Assembly: GCF_002153605.1 (NCBI RefSeq)
Contig: NZ_JOPG01000001.1
Span: forward strand, 124,001-188,000
Source: Acetobacter malorum
Lineage (GTDB): Bacteria > Pseudomonadota > Alphaproteobacteria > Acetobacterales > Acetobacteraceae
Direction of reading: 5' to 3'
DNA length: 64,000 nucleotides
Shown here: one piece after another, positions 35,822 through 43,542 of the stretch
Position numbering within the stretch: position 1 is the first letter of the stretch
Layout: each line of letters starts with the position of its first letter
Notes under the pieces: model-generated
What the model saw: the letters and a program-made list of their open reading frames with translations, nothing else
Databases searched by the model: none
What the model was told of the DNA's origin: nothing
Position numbers and translations under genes: made by a program

Positions 35822-36850
35822 TCAGGCAACCTCACGCGTTTTCTGCATCATGACGGCTTTGACCGCCGCTTCAATTTTATCCGCATTGGGCATGTAGAGG
35901 TTTTCCAGCGGCGTAGAGAACGGCACCGGCGTATGCGGCGGCACAACGCGACGGATGGGGGCTTTCAGTGCGCCAAAAGCCTGCTCGGCCACAAGGGCGG
36001 AAATATCGCATGCCATGTTACAGCGCGGGCTGGATTCATCCACAATCACCAGACGGCCCGTATCTTCCACACATTCCAGAATGGTCTGCTCATCCAGCGG
36101 GAAAGTGGTGCGCGGGTCCAGCACGGTGCAGGAAATGCCCTGTTTGGCCAGACGGTCCGCCGCCTCGTTCGCCATACCCACCATGCGGCCAATGGCGACA
36201 ATGGTAACATCATCGCCTTCCCGCGTCAGGTTGGCTTCACCAAACGGGATGGTATAGGCCTCGTCCGGAACGTCCTCGACATCATCATACATGACCTTGT
36301 TTTCAAGGAAGATCACCGGATCATCATCGCGGATCGCCTCAATCAGCAGGCCCTTGGCTTCATACGGAGAAGACGGCACCACAACCTTCAGGCCCGGAAT
36401 ATGGGTAAAGAGCGGATACAGCGCCTGACTATGCTGCGCCGCCGCATTAAACCCGGCCCCGTACATGGCGCGGATCACCAGCGGCGTGCGCGCCTTGCCG
36501 CCAAACATATAGCGGAACTTGGCGGCCTGATTCATGATCTGATCCAGACAACAGCCGACAAAATCGACAAACATCAGTTCCGCCACCGGGCGCAGACCCG
36601 TAGCCGCAGCCCCCGCCGCAGCTCCGATATAGGAGGCTTCGGAAATCGGGGTGTCCAGCACACGGTTTTCCCCAAATTCGGTCAGCAGACCTTTGGTGAC
36701 ACCCAGCACGCCGCCCCAGGCATCCTTCACGCCGGAGGAGCCGCCCTGCCCCCCGGCCACATCTTCACCCATCAGCACAACCGTCGGGTCACGCCGCATT
36801 TCCTGACGCAGGGCTTCATTAATCGCCTGACGAAAGCTCTTCTTGCTCAT
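35822..36850 (-). CDS. acoB: Acetoin dehydrogenase E1 beta subunit
   Basis: 342 residues from the ATG at 36850 (MSKKSFRQAINEALRQEMRR), preceded by GGAAGGGAAAG; the longer frame starting 30 bp upstream has no site. Transketolase-type E1-beta: VVLMGEDVAGGQGG, ETPISEASYIGAA-like LDTPISEASYIGAAAGAA, AAQHSQALYPLF, VVVPSSPYEAKGLL and EDTGRLVIVDESS. With AcoA it cleaves acetoin using thiamine diphosphate. A 7-bp hairpin separates it from acoA. Confidence 0.94.
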   Translation of the reverse strand: MSKKSFRQAINEALRQEMRRDPTVVLMGEDVAGGQGGSSGVKDAWGGVLGVTKGLLTEFGENRVLDTPISEASYIGAAAGAAATGLRPVAELMFVDFVGCCLDQIMNQAAKFRYMFGGKARTPLVIRAMYGAGFNAAAQHSQALYPLFTHIPGLKVVVPSSPYEAKGLLIEAIRDDDPVIFLENKVMYDDVEDVPDEAYTIPFGEANLTREGDDVTIVAIGRMVGMANEAADRLAKQGISCTVLDPRTTFPLDEQTILECVEDTGRLVIVDESSPRCNMACDISALVAEQAFGALKAPIRRVVPPHTPVPFSTPLENLYMPNADKIEAAVKAVMMQKTREVA

Positions 36851-36924
36851 AAGTCTTTCCCTTCCGGGCCTGTCGCGCATCCTGCAAGGCCTGTCGTGAG
36901 AGGCACGTTCTTTTCAAAATACGT

Positions 36925-36950
36925 TGAGGGCGACAGGCGGCGTGCCCTCA
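36925..36950 (-). terminator. Hairpin between acoA and acoB
   Basis: TGAGGGC-N12-GCCCTCA, 13-38 bp beyond the acoA stop. No T-tract of note; more likely an intercistronic stabiliser or processing site than a full terminator. Confidence 0.35.
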
Positions 36951-36962
36951 CCCAAAATCCCG

Positions 36963-37928
36963 TCAGATTTTGACGTACACATCCGCCATCAGGTCAGCCT
37001 CTTCTGGCCAGGGGGCCTGCTTGGCGGCTTCAACAGCGCTTTCAATCTCATCCGCTACGGCGGCATCAATCTCATCCAGCGCACTCAGTTCCAGCAGCTT
37101 GTCCTGCCCGGCCCGCTCACGGAAACTCTCAAGGCAGTCATGGTTTTTCTTGGCATCGGCCACTTCATTAGGGGCGCGATAGCTCATGGAATCCCCTTCA
37201 AAATGCCCATACCAGCGCTCCAGATGCACATGCAGCATCACCGGGCCTTTGCCGGAACGCGCGTGGTCAATGGCATCACGCGCAGCGTCATGCACGGCAA
37301 AGAAGTCCGAGCCGTCACACTCCATATACGGCATGCCAAATCCGGCGGCGCGGTCCTTCTGGGTGCCAGCACAGGCGTAAGACGACCCGGTGGCCTCGCC
37401 ATAGCCGTTATCTTCCACCACAAACACGGCTGGCAGATGCCAGACAGAGGCCAGATTGAGGCTTTCCAGCGTGGTGCCTTCATTTGAAGCACCATCACCA
37501 TAAAAAGCCACGGCCACGCCGTTATCTTTCAGAACCTTATGGGACAGCGCCGCGCCGCAGATCAGCGGCGGTCCACCGCCCACAATCCCATTGGCCCCCA
37601 GCATGCCTTTGGAGAGATCGGCAATATGCATGGAGCCACCCTTGCCCCGGCAGACGCCGGTTTTGCGGCCATAAATTTCAGCCATCATGCCGCCCACATC
37701 CACGCCCTTGGCAATGCAATGGCCATGGCCACGATGGGTGCTGGCAATGGTGTCCTGCTCTGTCAGATTGGCGCAGACCCCAACAGCGGAGGCTTCCTCC
37801 CCGCAATAGAGATGCACAAAGCCCGGGATTTCCCCGGTCGCAAATTCACGGTGCAGGCGCTCTTCAAACGCCCGGATGGTCCGCATGGCACGATAGGACC
37901 GAAGCAGGGTCTCTCTGGAAATCTGCAT
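36963..37928 (-). CDS. acoA: Acetoin dehydrogenase E1 alpha subunit
   Basis: 321 residues from the ATG at 37928 (MQISRETLLRSYRAMRTIRAFEE), with AAGGA about 10 bp upstream. The thiamine diphosphate motif GDGASNEG to VVEDN (GDGx24-27N) is intact, as are STHRGHGHCIAKG, RGKGGSMHIADL and GIVGGGPPL, which separate acetoin from pyruvate E1 alpha. It is first of acoABC. The gap upstream (37929-38360) holds no regulator gene and no evident sigma-54 promoter. Confidence 0.94.
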   Translation of the reverse strand: MQISRETLLRSYRAMRTIRAFEERLHREFATGEIPGFVHLYCGEEASAVGVCANLTEQDTIASTHRGHGHCIAKGVDVGGMMAEIYGRKTGVCRGKGGSMHIADLSKGMLGANGIVGGGPPLICGAALSHKVLKDNGVAVAFYGDGASNEGTTLESLNLASVWHLPAVFVVEDNGYGEATGSSYACAGTQKDRAAGFGMPYMECDGSDFFAVHDAARDAIDHARSGKGPVMLHVHLERWYGHFEGDSMSYRAPNEVADAKKNHDCLESFRERAGQDKLLELSALDEIDAAVADEIESAVEAAKQAPWPEEADLMADVYVKI

Positions 37929-38325
37929 AGACCACGTCCTTTTTTCTTTCTTGTGTGGCTGACCGAGGAAAGCTCCTCCCCAAACGCTTGCGTGCCATGA
38001 CCCGTTGCCGGCTGGCTCGGCAAAATAATGCGCCGCACGCATATGTGAATTTCTGTTTTGGTAACAAACCGCAGTCTTCTGCCCTTTTGCCTGACAGCCC
38101 TGCTCGCCCCTGACGGTGCCACTTTCCCCCGTTCCACGGACAGGCGCGAAAGCTCCTACGTTGCGTTCCCTTTCCGTGCTCTCCCCCGGAGTCCCGCACC
38201 TCCATCTCAGGATGGCAGCCCCTCCACTCGCTTCATCGCATCGTCAGGTTTTTCGTTTTCCTTTGTCTTTTTCAGCACAAAACTCAACGCGCGTTTTCCC
38301 CTCAGGCTGCCCCGTGCGATCTCTC
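37929..38325. other. Gap between divergent acoA and the radical-SAM gene
   Basis: About 400 bp without a supportable gene. It contains a TTGCCG-N7-CGGCAA dyad (38005-38023), 77-95 bp upstream of the acoA start, which may be an operator. Otherwise nothing stands out; both strands have only unconvincing frames. Confidence 0.4.
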
Positions 38326-38358
38326 TTGCAATGCTCCACACAAGAACATAACATGAAC
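38326..38358 (+). promoter_or_regulatory. Promoter with LexA box for the radical-SAM repair genes
   Basis: -35 TTGCAA (38326-38331), 17 bp, -10 TAACAT (38349-38354). GAACATAACATGAAC (38344-38358) is a perfect GAAC-N7-GAAC, the alphaproteobacterial LexA box (GTTC-N7-GTTC on the other strand), covering the -10. Transcription would begin within a few bases of the ATG at 38361, so the mRNA is probably leaderless; no Shine-Dalgarno is present. Confidence 0.8.
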
Positions 38359-38360
38359 AT

Positions 38361-39590
38361 ATGAAGCAAAGCTTGTCTGACCGTCTGGCCCTGCTCTCCG
38401 ATGCCGCCAAATATGATGCCTCCTGCTCCTCCAGCGGCGCGGGCAAACGGGATTCTGCGGCAACCAAAGGGCTGGGGTCCGTCAGCAACGGCATTTGTCA
38501 TGCCTTCACCCCGGATGGCCGCTGCATTTCCCTGCTGAAAATCCTGCTGACCAATTTCTGTATTTATGACTGCGCCTACTGCATCAACCGGTCCTCCTCC
38601 AACGTGCCGCGCGCGCGGTTTACGCCGGATGAGGTCATCTGGCTGACACTGGAATTCTACCGCCGGAACTATATTGAGGGGCTATTCCTCTCCTCCGGCA
38701 TTATCCGCTCGTCAGATGACACCATGAGCCAGATGGTGCGCGTGGCGCGGGAGTTACGGCAGACGCACAAGTTCCGCGGCTATATCCATCTCAAGACCAT
38801 TCCCAATGCCTCCCCCGCCTTGCTCGCGGAAGCCGGACTGTATGCGGACAGGCTTTCCATCAATGTGGAAATGCCGACGGAACGCGGGCTGGCCGACTAC
38901 GCCCCGCAAAAACATGCCGGGGAAATCCGCCACTCCATGGGCGAGATGCGCACGCATATCGACGCCGCAAAAGACCGCACCCTCACGGGCCGCAAAGCCC
39001 CGCGCTTTGCCCCCGGCGGCCAGAGCACGCAGATGATTGTGGGGGCTGATCAGGCGACGGACCGCGATATTCTCTCCAGCAGTTCCTCGCTTTACACGGG
39101 CTACAAATTGCGGCGCGTCTATTACTCGGCCTTCAGCCCCATTCCGGATGCCTCGGCCATTCTGCCCATCAAGCCGCCACCGCTGCTGCGTGAGCATCGG
39201 CTGTATCAGGCCGACTGGCTTTTCCGCTTTTACGGCTTCCAGTTTTCTGAAATCACGGCAGGCCGCCCAGATGGTATGCTGGACCTTGAGCTGGACCCCA
39301 AACTGGCCTGGGCGCTGGCTAACCGCGCCATGTTCCCCATCGATCTCAACCGCGCGCCGAAGGAAATGCTGCTGCGTGTGCCGGGGCTGGGCGTGCGTTC
39401 CGTGCAGGCCATTGTAGCGGCGCGCCGCCACCGGCAATTGCGGCTGGAAGACCTTGCCAGGCTGAAAGTCTCCATTCGCAAGGTCAAACCCTTTCTCTAC
39501 ACCACCGGCTGGTCCCCCGGCAGGCTGGCAGAACGGCAGAACCTCCGGCAGCTTTTTGTGCCGCAGCCTCAGCAACTTGCTCTTTTCTGA
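38361..39590 (+). CDS. Putative DNA modification/repair radical SAM protein
   Basis: 409 residues of the TIGR03916 type. Residues 67-74 hold CIYDCAYC, the CxxxCxxC-type radical-SAM 4Fe-4S motif; CHAFTPDGRCISLLKILLTN precedes it. GIIRSSDDTMSQM and LSINVEMPTE lie in the barrel. The C-terminus (about 320-375) has a helix-hairpin-helix DNA-binding motif (RVPGLGVRSVQAIVAARRHRQL). The family is always paired with a DUF4130/uracil-glycosylase-like gene, as here 16 bp downstream. Its reaction is unknown; a role on damaged DNA is inferred from the HhH motif, the partner and the LexA box. Confidence 0.9.
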   Translation: MKQSLSDRLALLSDAAKYDASCSSSGAGKRDSAATKGLGSVSNGICHAFTPDGRCISLLKILLTNFCIYDCAYCINRSSSNVPRARFTPDEVIWLTLEFYRRNYIEGLFLSSGIIRSSDDTMSQMVRVARELRQTHKFRGYIHLKTIPNASPALLAEAGLYADRLSINVEMPTERGLADYAPQKHAGEIRHSMGEMRTHIDAAKDRTLTGRKAPRFAPGGQSTQMIVGADQATDRDILSSSSSLYTGYKLRRVYYSAFSPIPDASAILPIKPPPLLREHRLYQADWLFRFYGFQFSEITAGRPDGMLDLELDPKLAWALANRAMFPIDLNRAPKEMLLRVPGLGVRSVQAIVAARRHRQLRLEDLARLKVSIRKVKPFLYTTGWSPGRLAERQNLRQLFVPQPQQLALF

Positions 39591-39606
39591 AACGCGTTTT
39601 CTGATC

Positions 39607-40503
39607 ATGGCCTACGGTTTTATTCTCGACGACCACACCTCTTTTTCCGCATGGCGGCCACTGGCGCGCCAGTGCTTTCTGGCCGACCGCGCGCCGGAAG
39701 AAATTGAATGGCGCTGTGCCTCGGCAGAAACCACGCTGTTTGATACGCCGCTGGTCGCTCCCACGCCCAAAAACGGGGCACAGCCGCCTGTTTTGCGGAG
39801 CAAGTGCCTCGCTCTGCTGCGCTCCATTCTGCGCCATGCAGACCAGACGCGCTTTGCCCTCGCCTACCGCATCCTCTGGCGCGCGCAGACGGAACCGGCG
39901 CTGGCCAGCATCGCCACAGACCCGGACATTGCCCGCGCGCTGCACATGCACAAACAGGTGCGGGAAGATACGCATAAAATGACGGCCTATGTCCGCTTCC
40001 GGGAACATGGCGAGGCTCAAAATGGCCGCCGCTCCTTTTACGCATGGTTTGAGCCGGACCATTACGTATTGCCCAGCGTGGCCCCGTTTTTCTCAAAGCG
40101 GTTTGTGGATATGGACTGGGTGATCCTCACCCCCAAAGGCTCTCTGGCATGGAATGGCGAGACCTGCGCCTTCAGCCCCACGCCCTGTGCCAAACCTAAA
40201 TTGTCAGATGATATCGACCAGCTCTGGAAGACCTATTACGTCTCCACCTTCAACCCGGCCCGCATCAAAACCAAGGCCATGCTGTCTGAAATGCCACGCA
40301 AATACTGGAAAAATCTGCCGGAAACGCAGCTTATCCCGCAAATGCTGGCCGATGCCCCAGCGCGTGTTGCTGCCATGGCAGCCCAACAGCCCCGCCCGGC
40401 CCCGGCCTTCCACCATCGCTTGCAGCAGCGCCGGGCGGACGTGGAAAACCAGAAAGGGACAGACTCAGCACTCAGGGAAGTTCATCGCCAGTCCCCCAAG
40501 TGA
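39607..40503 (+). CDS. DUF4130 (TIGR03915-type) DNA repair partner, without a UDG half
   Basis: 298 residues from the ATG at 39607 (MAYGFILDDHTSFSAWRPLA). The DUF4130 core includes MHKQVREDTHKMTAYVRF, RSFYAWFEPDHYVLPSVAPFF and KTYYVSTFNPARIKTKAMLSEMPRKYW followed by LPETQLIP, the most conserved part. In many alphaproteobacteria this domain is followed by a UdgX uracil-DNA glycosylase domain in the same chain; here the protein stops about 40 residues into the linker. Its 3' end overlaps sdaA by 39 bp, tail to tail. It works with the radical-SAM protein; no chemistry is known. Confidence 0.88.
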   Translation: MAYGFILDDHTSFSAWRPLARQCFLADRAPEEIEWRCASAETTLFDTPLVAPTPKNGAQPPVLRSKCLALLRSILRHADQTRFALAYRILWRAQTEPALASIATDPDIARALHMHKQVREDTHKMTAYVRFREHGEAQNGRRSFYAWFEPDHYVLPSVAPFFSKRFVDMDWVILTPKGSLAWNGETCAFSPTPCAKPKLSDDIDQLWKTYYVSTFNPARIKTKAMLSEMPRKYWKNLPETQLIPQMLADAPARVAAMAAQQPRPAPAFHHRLQQRRADVENQKGTDSALREVHRQSPK

Positions 40504-41832
40504 GGTTTCCTTGTAGCGGTGGTTCATATCCCGGCCGGTTTCAGCCATGGTCTGCACAACCTGATCAAGCGAGACGCGGTGTTCTCCGTCACCGCACAGG
40601 GCGAGTGAGGCCGCGTTAATCGCCTTGATCGCGCCAAAGGCGTTGCGCTCAATGCAGGGGATCTGCACCAGACCGGCCACAGGGTCACACGTCATGCCCA
40701 GATGGTGTTCCATGGCGATTTCCGCCGCATTTTCCACCTGAGCCGGCGAGGCCCCCAGCACAGCGGCCAGCCCTGCCGCCGCCATGGAGGACGCAACGCC
40801 CACCTCCCCCTGGCAGCCCACTTCCGCACCGGAAATGGAGGCATTCAGCTTGAACAGGCTGCCCATAGCCGAGGCTGTCAGCAAAAAGTCCCGCATCCCC
40901 TCCGCCGAAGCCTGCGGGCAATAATCCCGATAGTAGCGCAGCACCGCAGGCACCACGCCCGCCGCGCCGTTAGTGGGGGCCGTCACCACGCGCCCTCCGG
41001 CAGCGTTTTCCTCATTCACGGCAATGGCGAACAGGCTGACCCAGTCCATAATTTCATGCGGCAGGCTGCTGTTGCACCGGTCCTTGTCTTTCAGCCGCTC
41101 ATACAACGCGTGCGCCCGCCGCTGCACCTGCAACTTGCCGGGCAGAATGCCAGCCTGCGCTACACCGCGCTCAATGCACTGCATCATGACATTGGCAATA
41201 TGGTCCAGATGCGCCCGGACCTCAGCAGCGGGGCGCAGAGCGCTTTCATTCTCAAAAACCACTTGCGCAATGCTCAGGCCGGTCTTCTGCGTCAGGGCCA
41301 GAAGATCCGCGCCGGAGCGGAAGTCATGCGGCACGTCCGGCAGAGCGTAGGAACTGCTCTCCGCCGCCTCTTCCGAGGTAATAAAGCCGCCCCCTACCGA
41401 GCAGAACCGCGCCTTGAGCAAGAGCTCTCCGTTTGCGTCAAATGCTTCAAACTGGAGCGTATTGGGGTGTTTAGGCGGCTGGGTGTCTTTATCGAGGACA
41501 ATGTCCGTCTCAGGCTGAAAACGGATTGGTGCGGCCCCGCCTCGTGCAGGAAGGACACCCTCGGCCCGGACATGCGCAACCATGGCGTCAGTCTGGTCGG
41601 GCCGGACCGTTTCCGGGTGTTCACCACACAGCCCCAGAATAACAGCCTTGTCCGTGGCATGGCCTGTCGCGGTCCAGGCCAGAGAGCCATAAAGCGTGAC
41701 CCGGATGTGCGCCACATCAGCGTCCAGCCCGGTACAGGCGTCCAGAAAGCGCAGCGCGGCCCGCATGGGCCCCACCGTGTGGGATGAGGACGGCCCGATA
41801 CCAACTTTGAAAATATCAAAAAGACTGATCAT
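40465..41832 (-). CDS. sdaA: L-serine ammonia-lyase (deaminase)
   Basis: A 455-residue single-chain enzyme converting L-serine to pyruvate and ammonia with a 4Fe-4S cluster. SLFDIFKVGIGPSSSHTVGPM is the signature N-terminus; EVGCQGEVGVASSMAAAGLAAV, EHHLGMTCDPVAGLVQIPCIERNAFGAI hold the cluster cysteines. C-terminal MNHRYKETSLGGLAMNFPEC ends in the Cys that ligates the cluster as a tail in related enzymes. Stop overlaps the DUF4130 gene. A ProP-like transporter gene lies directly upstream, 35 bp away, so the two may be co-transcribed. Confidence 0.95.
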   Translation of the reverse strand: MISLFDIFKVGIGPSSSHTVGPMRAALRFLDACTGLDADVAHIRVTLYGSLAWTATGHATDKAVILGLCGEHPETVRPDQTDAMVAHVRAEGVLPARGGAAPIRFQPETDIVLDKDTQPPKHPNTLQFEAFDANGELLLKARFCSVGGGFITSEEAAESSSYALPDVPHDFRSGADLLALTQKTGLSIAQVVFENESALRPAAEVRAHLDHIANVMMQCIERGVAQAGILPGKLQVQRRAHALYERLKDKDRCNSSLPHEIMDWVSLFAIAVNEENAAGGRVVTAPTNGAAGVVPAVLRYYRDYCPQASAEGMRDFLLTASAMGSLFKLNASISGAEVGCQGEVGVASSMAAAGLAAVLGASPAQVENAAEIAMEHHLGMTCDPVAGLVQIPCIERNAFGAIKAINAASLALCGDGEHRVSLDQVVQTMAETGRDMNHRYKETSLGGLAMNFPEC

Positions 41833-41867
41833 ACCGCGCTCTGCTCTTTCTTTTGCCAGACGCCGCC

Positions 41868-43343
41868 TCAGGGCACAGAGGGCGGCGTGGGGTCTACTGT
41901 CAGCCGTTGCTTGCTGTTCATCAGCCGCTCGGCCTCGTCATCACTGCCCACAGCCGGGGGTGACCCGCGCAGCGGCAGGCGGGCCGTCTCCCGCACTGTC
42001 AGCATAGTGAGCGCGCCAATCAGCGCGGCCCCCATCAGGTACCATGCAGGCATATCCAGCATGCCAGTCCGCTTCACCAGCCAGGCCGTCACCAGCGGCG
42101 TGGTGCCACCAAACAGGGAAACAGAGACGTTAAACGCCACAGAAAGCGCTGTGTACCGCACCGGCGTGTAAAACAAGGCGGGCAATGTGGACGGCATGGA
42201 ACTGGTAAAACAGACCAGCGCCAGACCCATCAGCATCAGACCACCAAAAATCTCGAGATCATTACCGCTGCGGATAAGATGCAGGCTCGGAATAGCCAGC
42301 ACCACCAGTGCCACACAGGCACCGATGACCATCGGGCGGCGGCCCAGCCGGTCACTGAAGTATCCGCCCAGAACATTCAGCGGCATCATCAGCACCATCA
42401 CCAGAATGATGAGCAGCAGCCCCTTGCTTTCCGGGTAGTTCAGCGTGACCGTCATGTAGCTGGGGATGTAGGTCAGCAGCATATAGTCGGTCACGTTAAA
42501 AACCAGCACCAGCCCGATACATTTAAGCAACTGCCGCCAGTGGACCGTCAGCAGATCCCGCCAGCCGGGCTTTTCATGCTCGCGCTTTTCGGCTTCCTCC
42601 GCATAGGCCTGAAACGCCGGGGTTTCTTCCAGCCGGGTGCGCATATAGAGGCCAATCAGGCCCAGCGGTCCGGCAATCAGGAACGGGATGCGCCAGCCCC
42701 AGCGCACCATATCGGCATCATTCAGCGAGAACTGGAGCGCCATGACGGCTCCGGCCCCGGCGATGTAACCCGCCAGCGTACCGAACTCGAGCCAGCTACC
42801 CATCAGGCCGCGATTTCGGTCCGTGGAGTATTCGGCAATAAACGTCGCCGCCCCGCCATATTCTCCGCCGGTGGAAAAGCCCTGCACCAGACGCGCAAGC
42901 AAAAGCAGGATGGGCGACCACACACCAATCTGCCCATAAGACGGAATAAGCCCGATGCAGAACGTGCCGAGCGCCATCATGATCATGGTGATCGCCAGCA
43001 GCTTCTGCCGCCCGTAACGATCCCCCAGCGGGCCGAACACGGCCCCGCCAATGGGGCGGACCAGAAAGGCCACCGTAAACGTGGCGAAGGTGGCAATCAG
43101 CTGTAGCGTGGGGTCGGAGGACGGGAAGAACACCTTCCCTAATGTCACGGCAATATAGCCGTACACGCCAAAATCGAACCATTCCATCGCATTGCCCAGC
43201 GCAGCCGCTCCCACGGCCCGCTTGAGCATATCGGTATCAACAACCGTAATATCGTCGGTTGTCAGGTGTTTTCGGCGTTTAAACCACCCAAAATGGGCAT
43301 GAGAGTCGTGTTGGGGGATTTTGTCACTATCTTCCTGTGTCAT
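41868..43343 (-). CDS. MHS-family MFS transporter, ProP-like
   Basis: 491 residues, 12 TM helices. GNAMEWFDFGVYGYIAVTLGKVFFP and the loop GDRYGRQKLLAITMIMMALGTF are those of the metabolite-H+ symporter branch; ProP takes up proline and glycine betaine. EYSTDRNRGLMGSWLEFGTLAGY is conserved. The chain ends in an extended, charged tail as in ProP, though without an obvious coiled coil. Gene context (serine deaminase) suggests an amino or organic acid could equally be the substrate. Confidence 0.88.
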   Translation of the reverse strand: MTQEDSDKIPQHDSHAHFGWFKRRKHLTTDDITVVDTDMLKRAVGAAALGNAMEWFDFGVYGYIAVTLGKVFFPSSDPTLQLIATFATFTVAFLVRPIGGAVFGPLGDRYGRQKLLAITMIMMALGTFCIGLIPSYGQIGVWSPILLLLARLVQGFSTGGEYGGAATFIAEYSTDRNRGLMGSWLEFGTLAGYIAGAGAVMALQFSLNDADMVRWGWRIPFLIAGPLGLIGLYMRTRLEETPAFQAYAEEAEKREHEKPGWRDLLTVHWRQLLKCIGLVLVFNVTDYMLLTYIPSYMTVTLNYPESKGLLLIILVMVLMMPLNVLGGYFSDRLGRRPMVIGACVALVVLAIPSLHLIRSGNDLEIFGGLMLMGLALVCFTSSMPSTLPALFYTPVRYTALSVAFNVSVSLFGGTTPLVTAWLVKRTGMLDMPAWYLMGAALIGALTMLTVRETARLPLRGSPPAVGSDDEAERLMNSKQRLTVDPTPPSVP

Positions 43344-43421
43344 GCCCCCATGAATACACAGCCATGCGCGGCATGTCGAAAAAAAGAGCTACACCCTGAA
43401 CCAAAGGTTAATACATCAGAA

Positions 43422-43435
43422 CGATTTGGAAATCG
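43422..43435. promoter_or_regulatory. 14-bp palindrome in the gap before the large TonB receptor gene
   Basis: CGATTT-gg-AAATCG, perfect 6-2-6, 79 bp upstream of the ProP-like start and 108 bp upstream of the receptor start. Candidate operator shared by the divergent genes. Confidence 0.35.
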
Positions 43436-43542
43436 ACAAAACATCACTCGGAATGGAATCGTAACGAACATGCGGTGAAGTTGCTTGTGTCGCGGTGAAA
43501 ATCATCTGCGGCCACCCGGGGCGCTATACGGAGTTTTGTTGA

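Noticed and set aside
37929..38100. Sigma-54 promoter for acoABC
   Set aside because: TGGCACG occurs on the minus strand near 38000 but the TTGC element at the right distance is missing, and no AcoR-type activator is nearby.
38058..38351. Frames in the gap between acoA and the radical-SAM gene
   Set aside because: Low-complexity, no start site signals, and one would run through the LexA box promoter.
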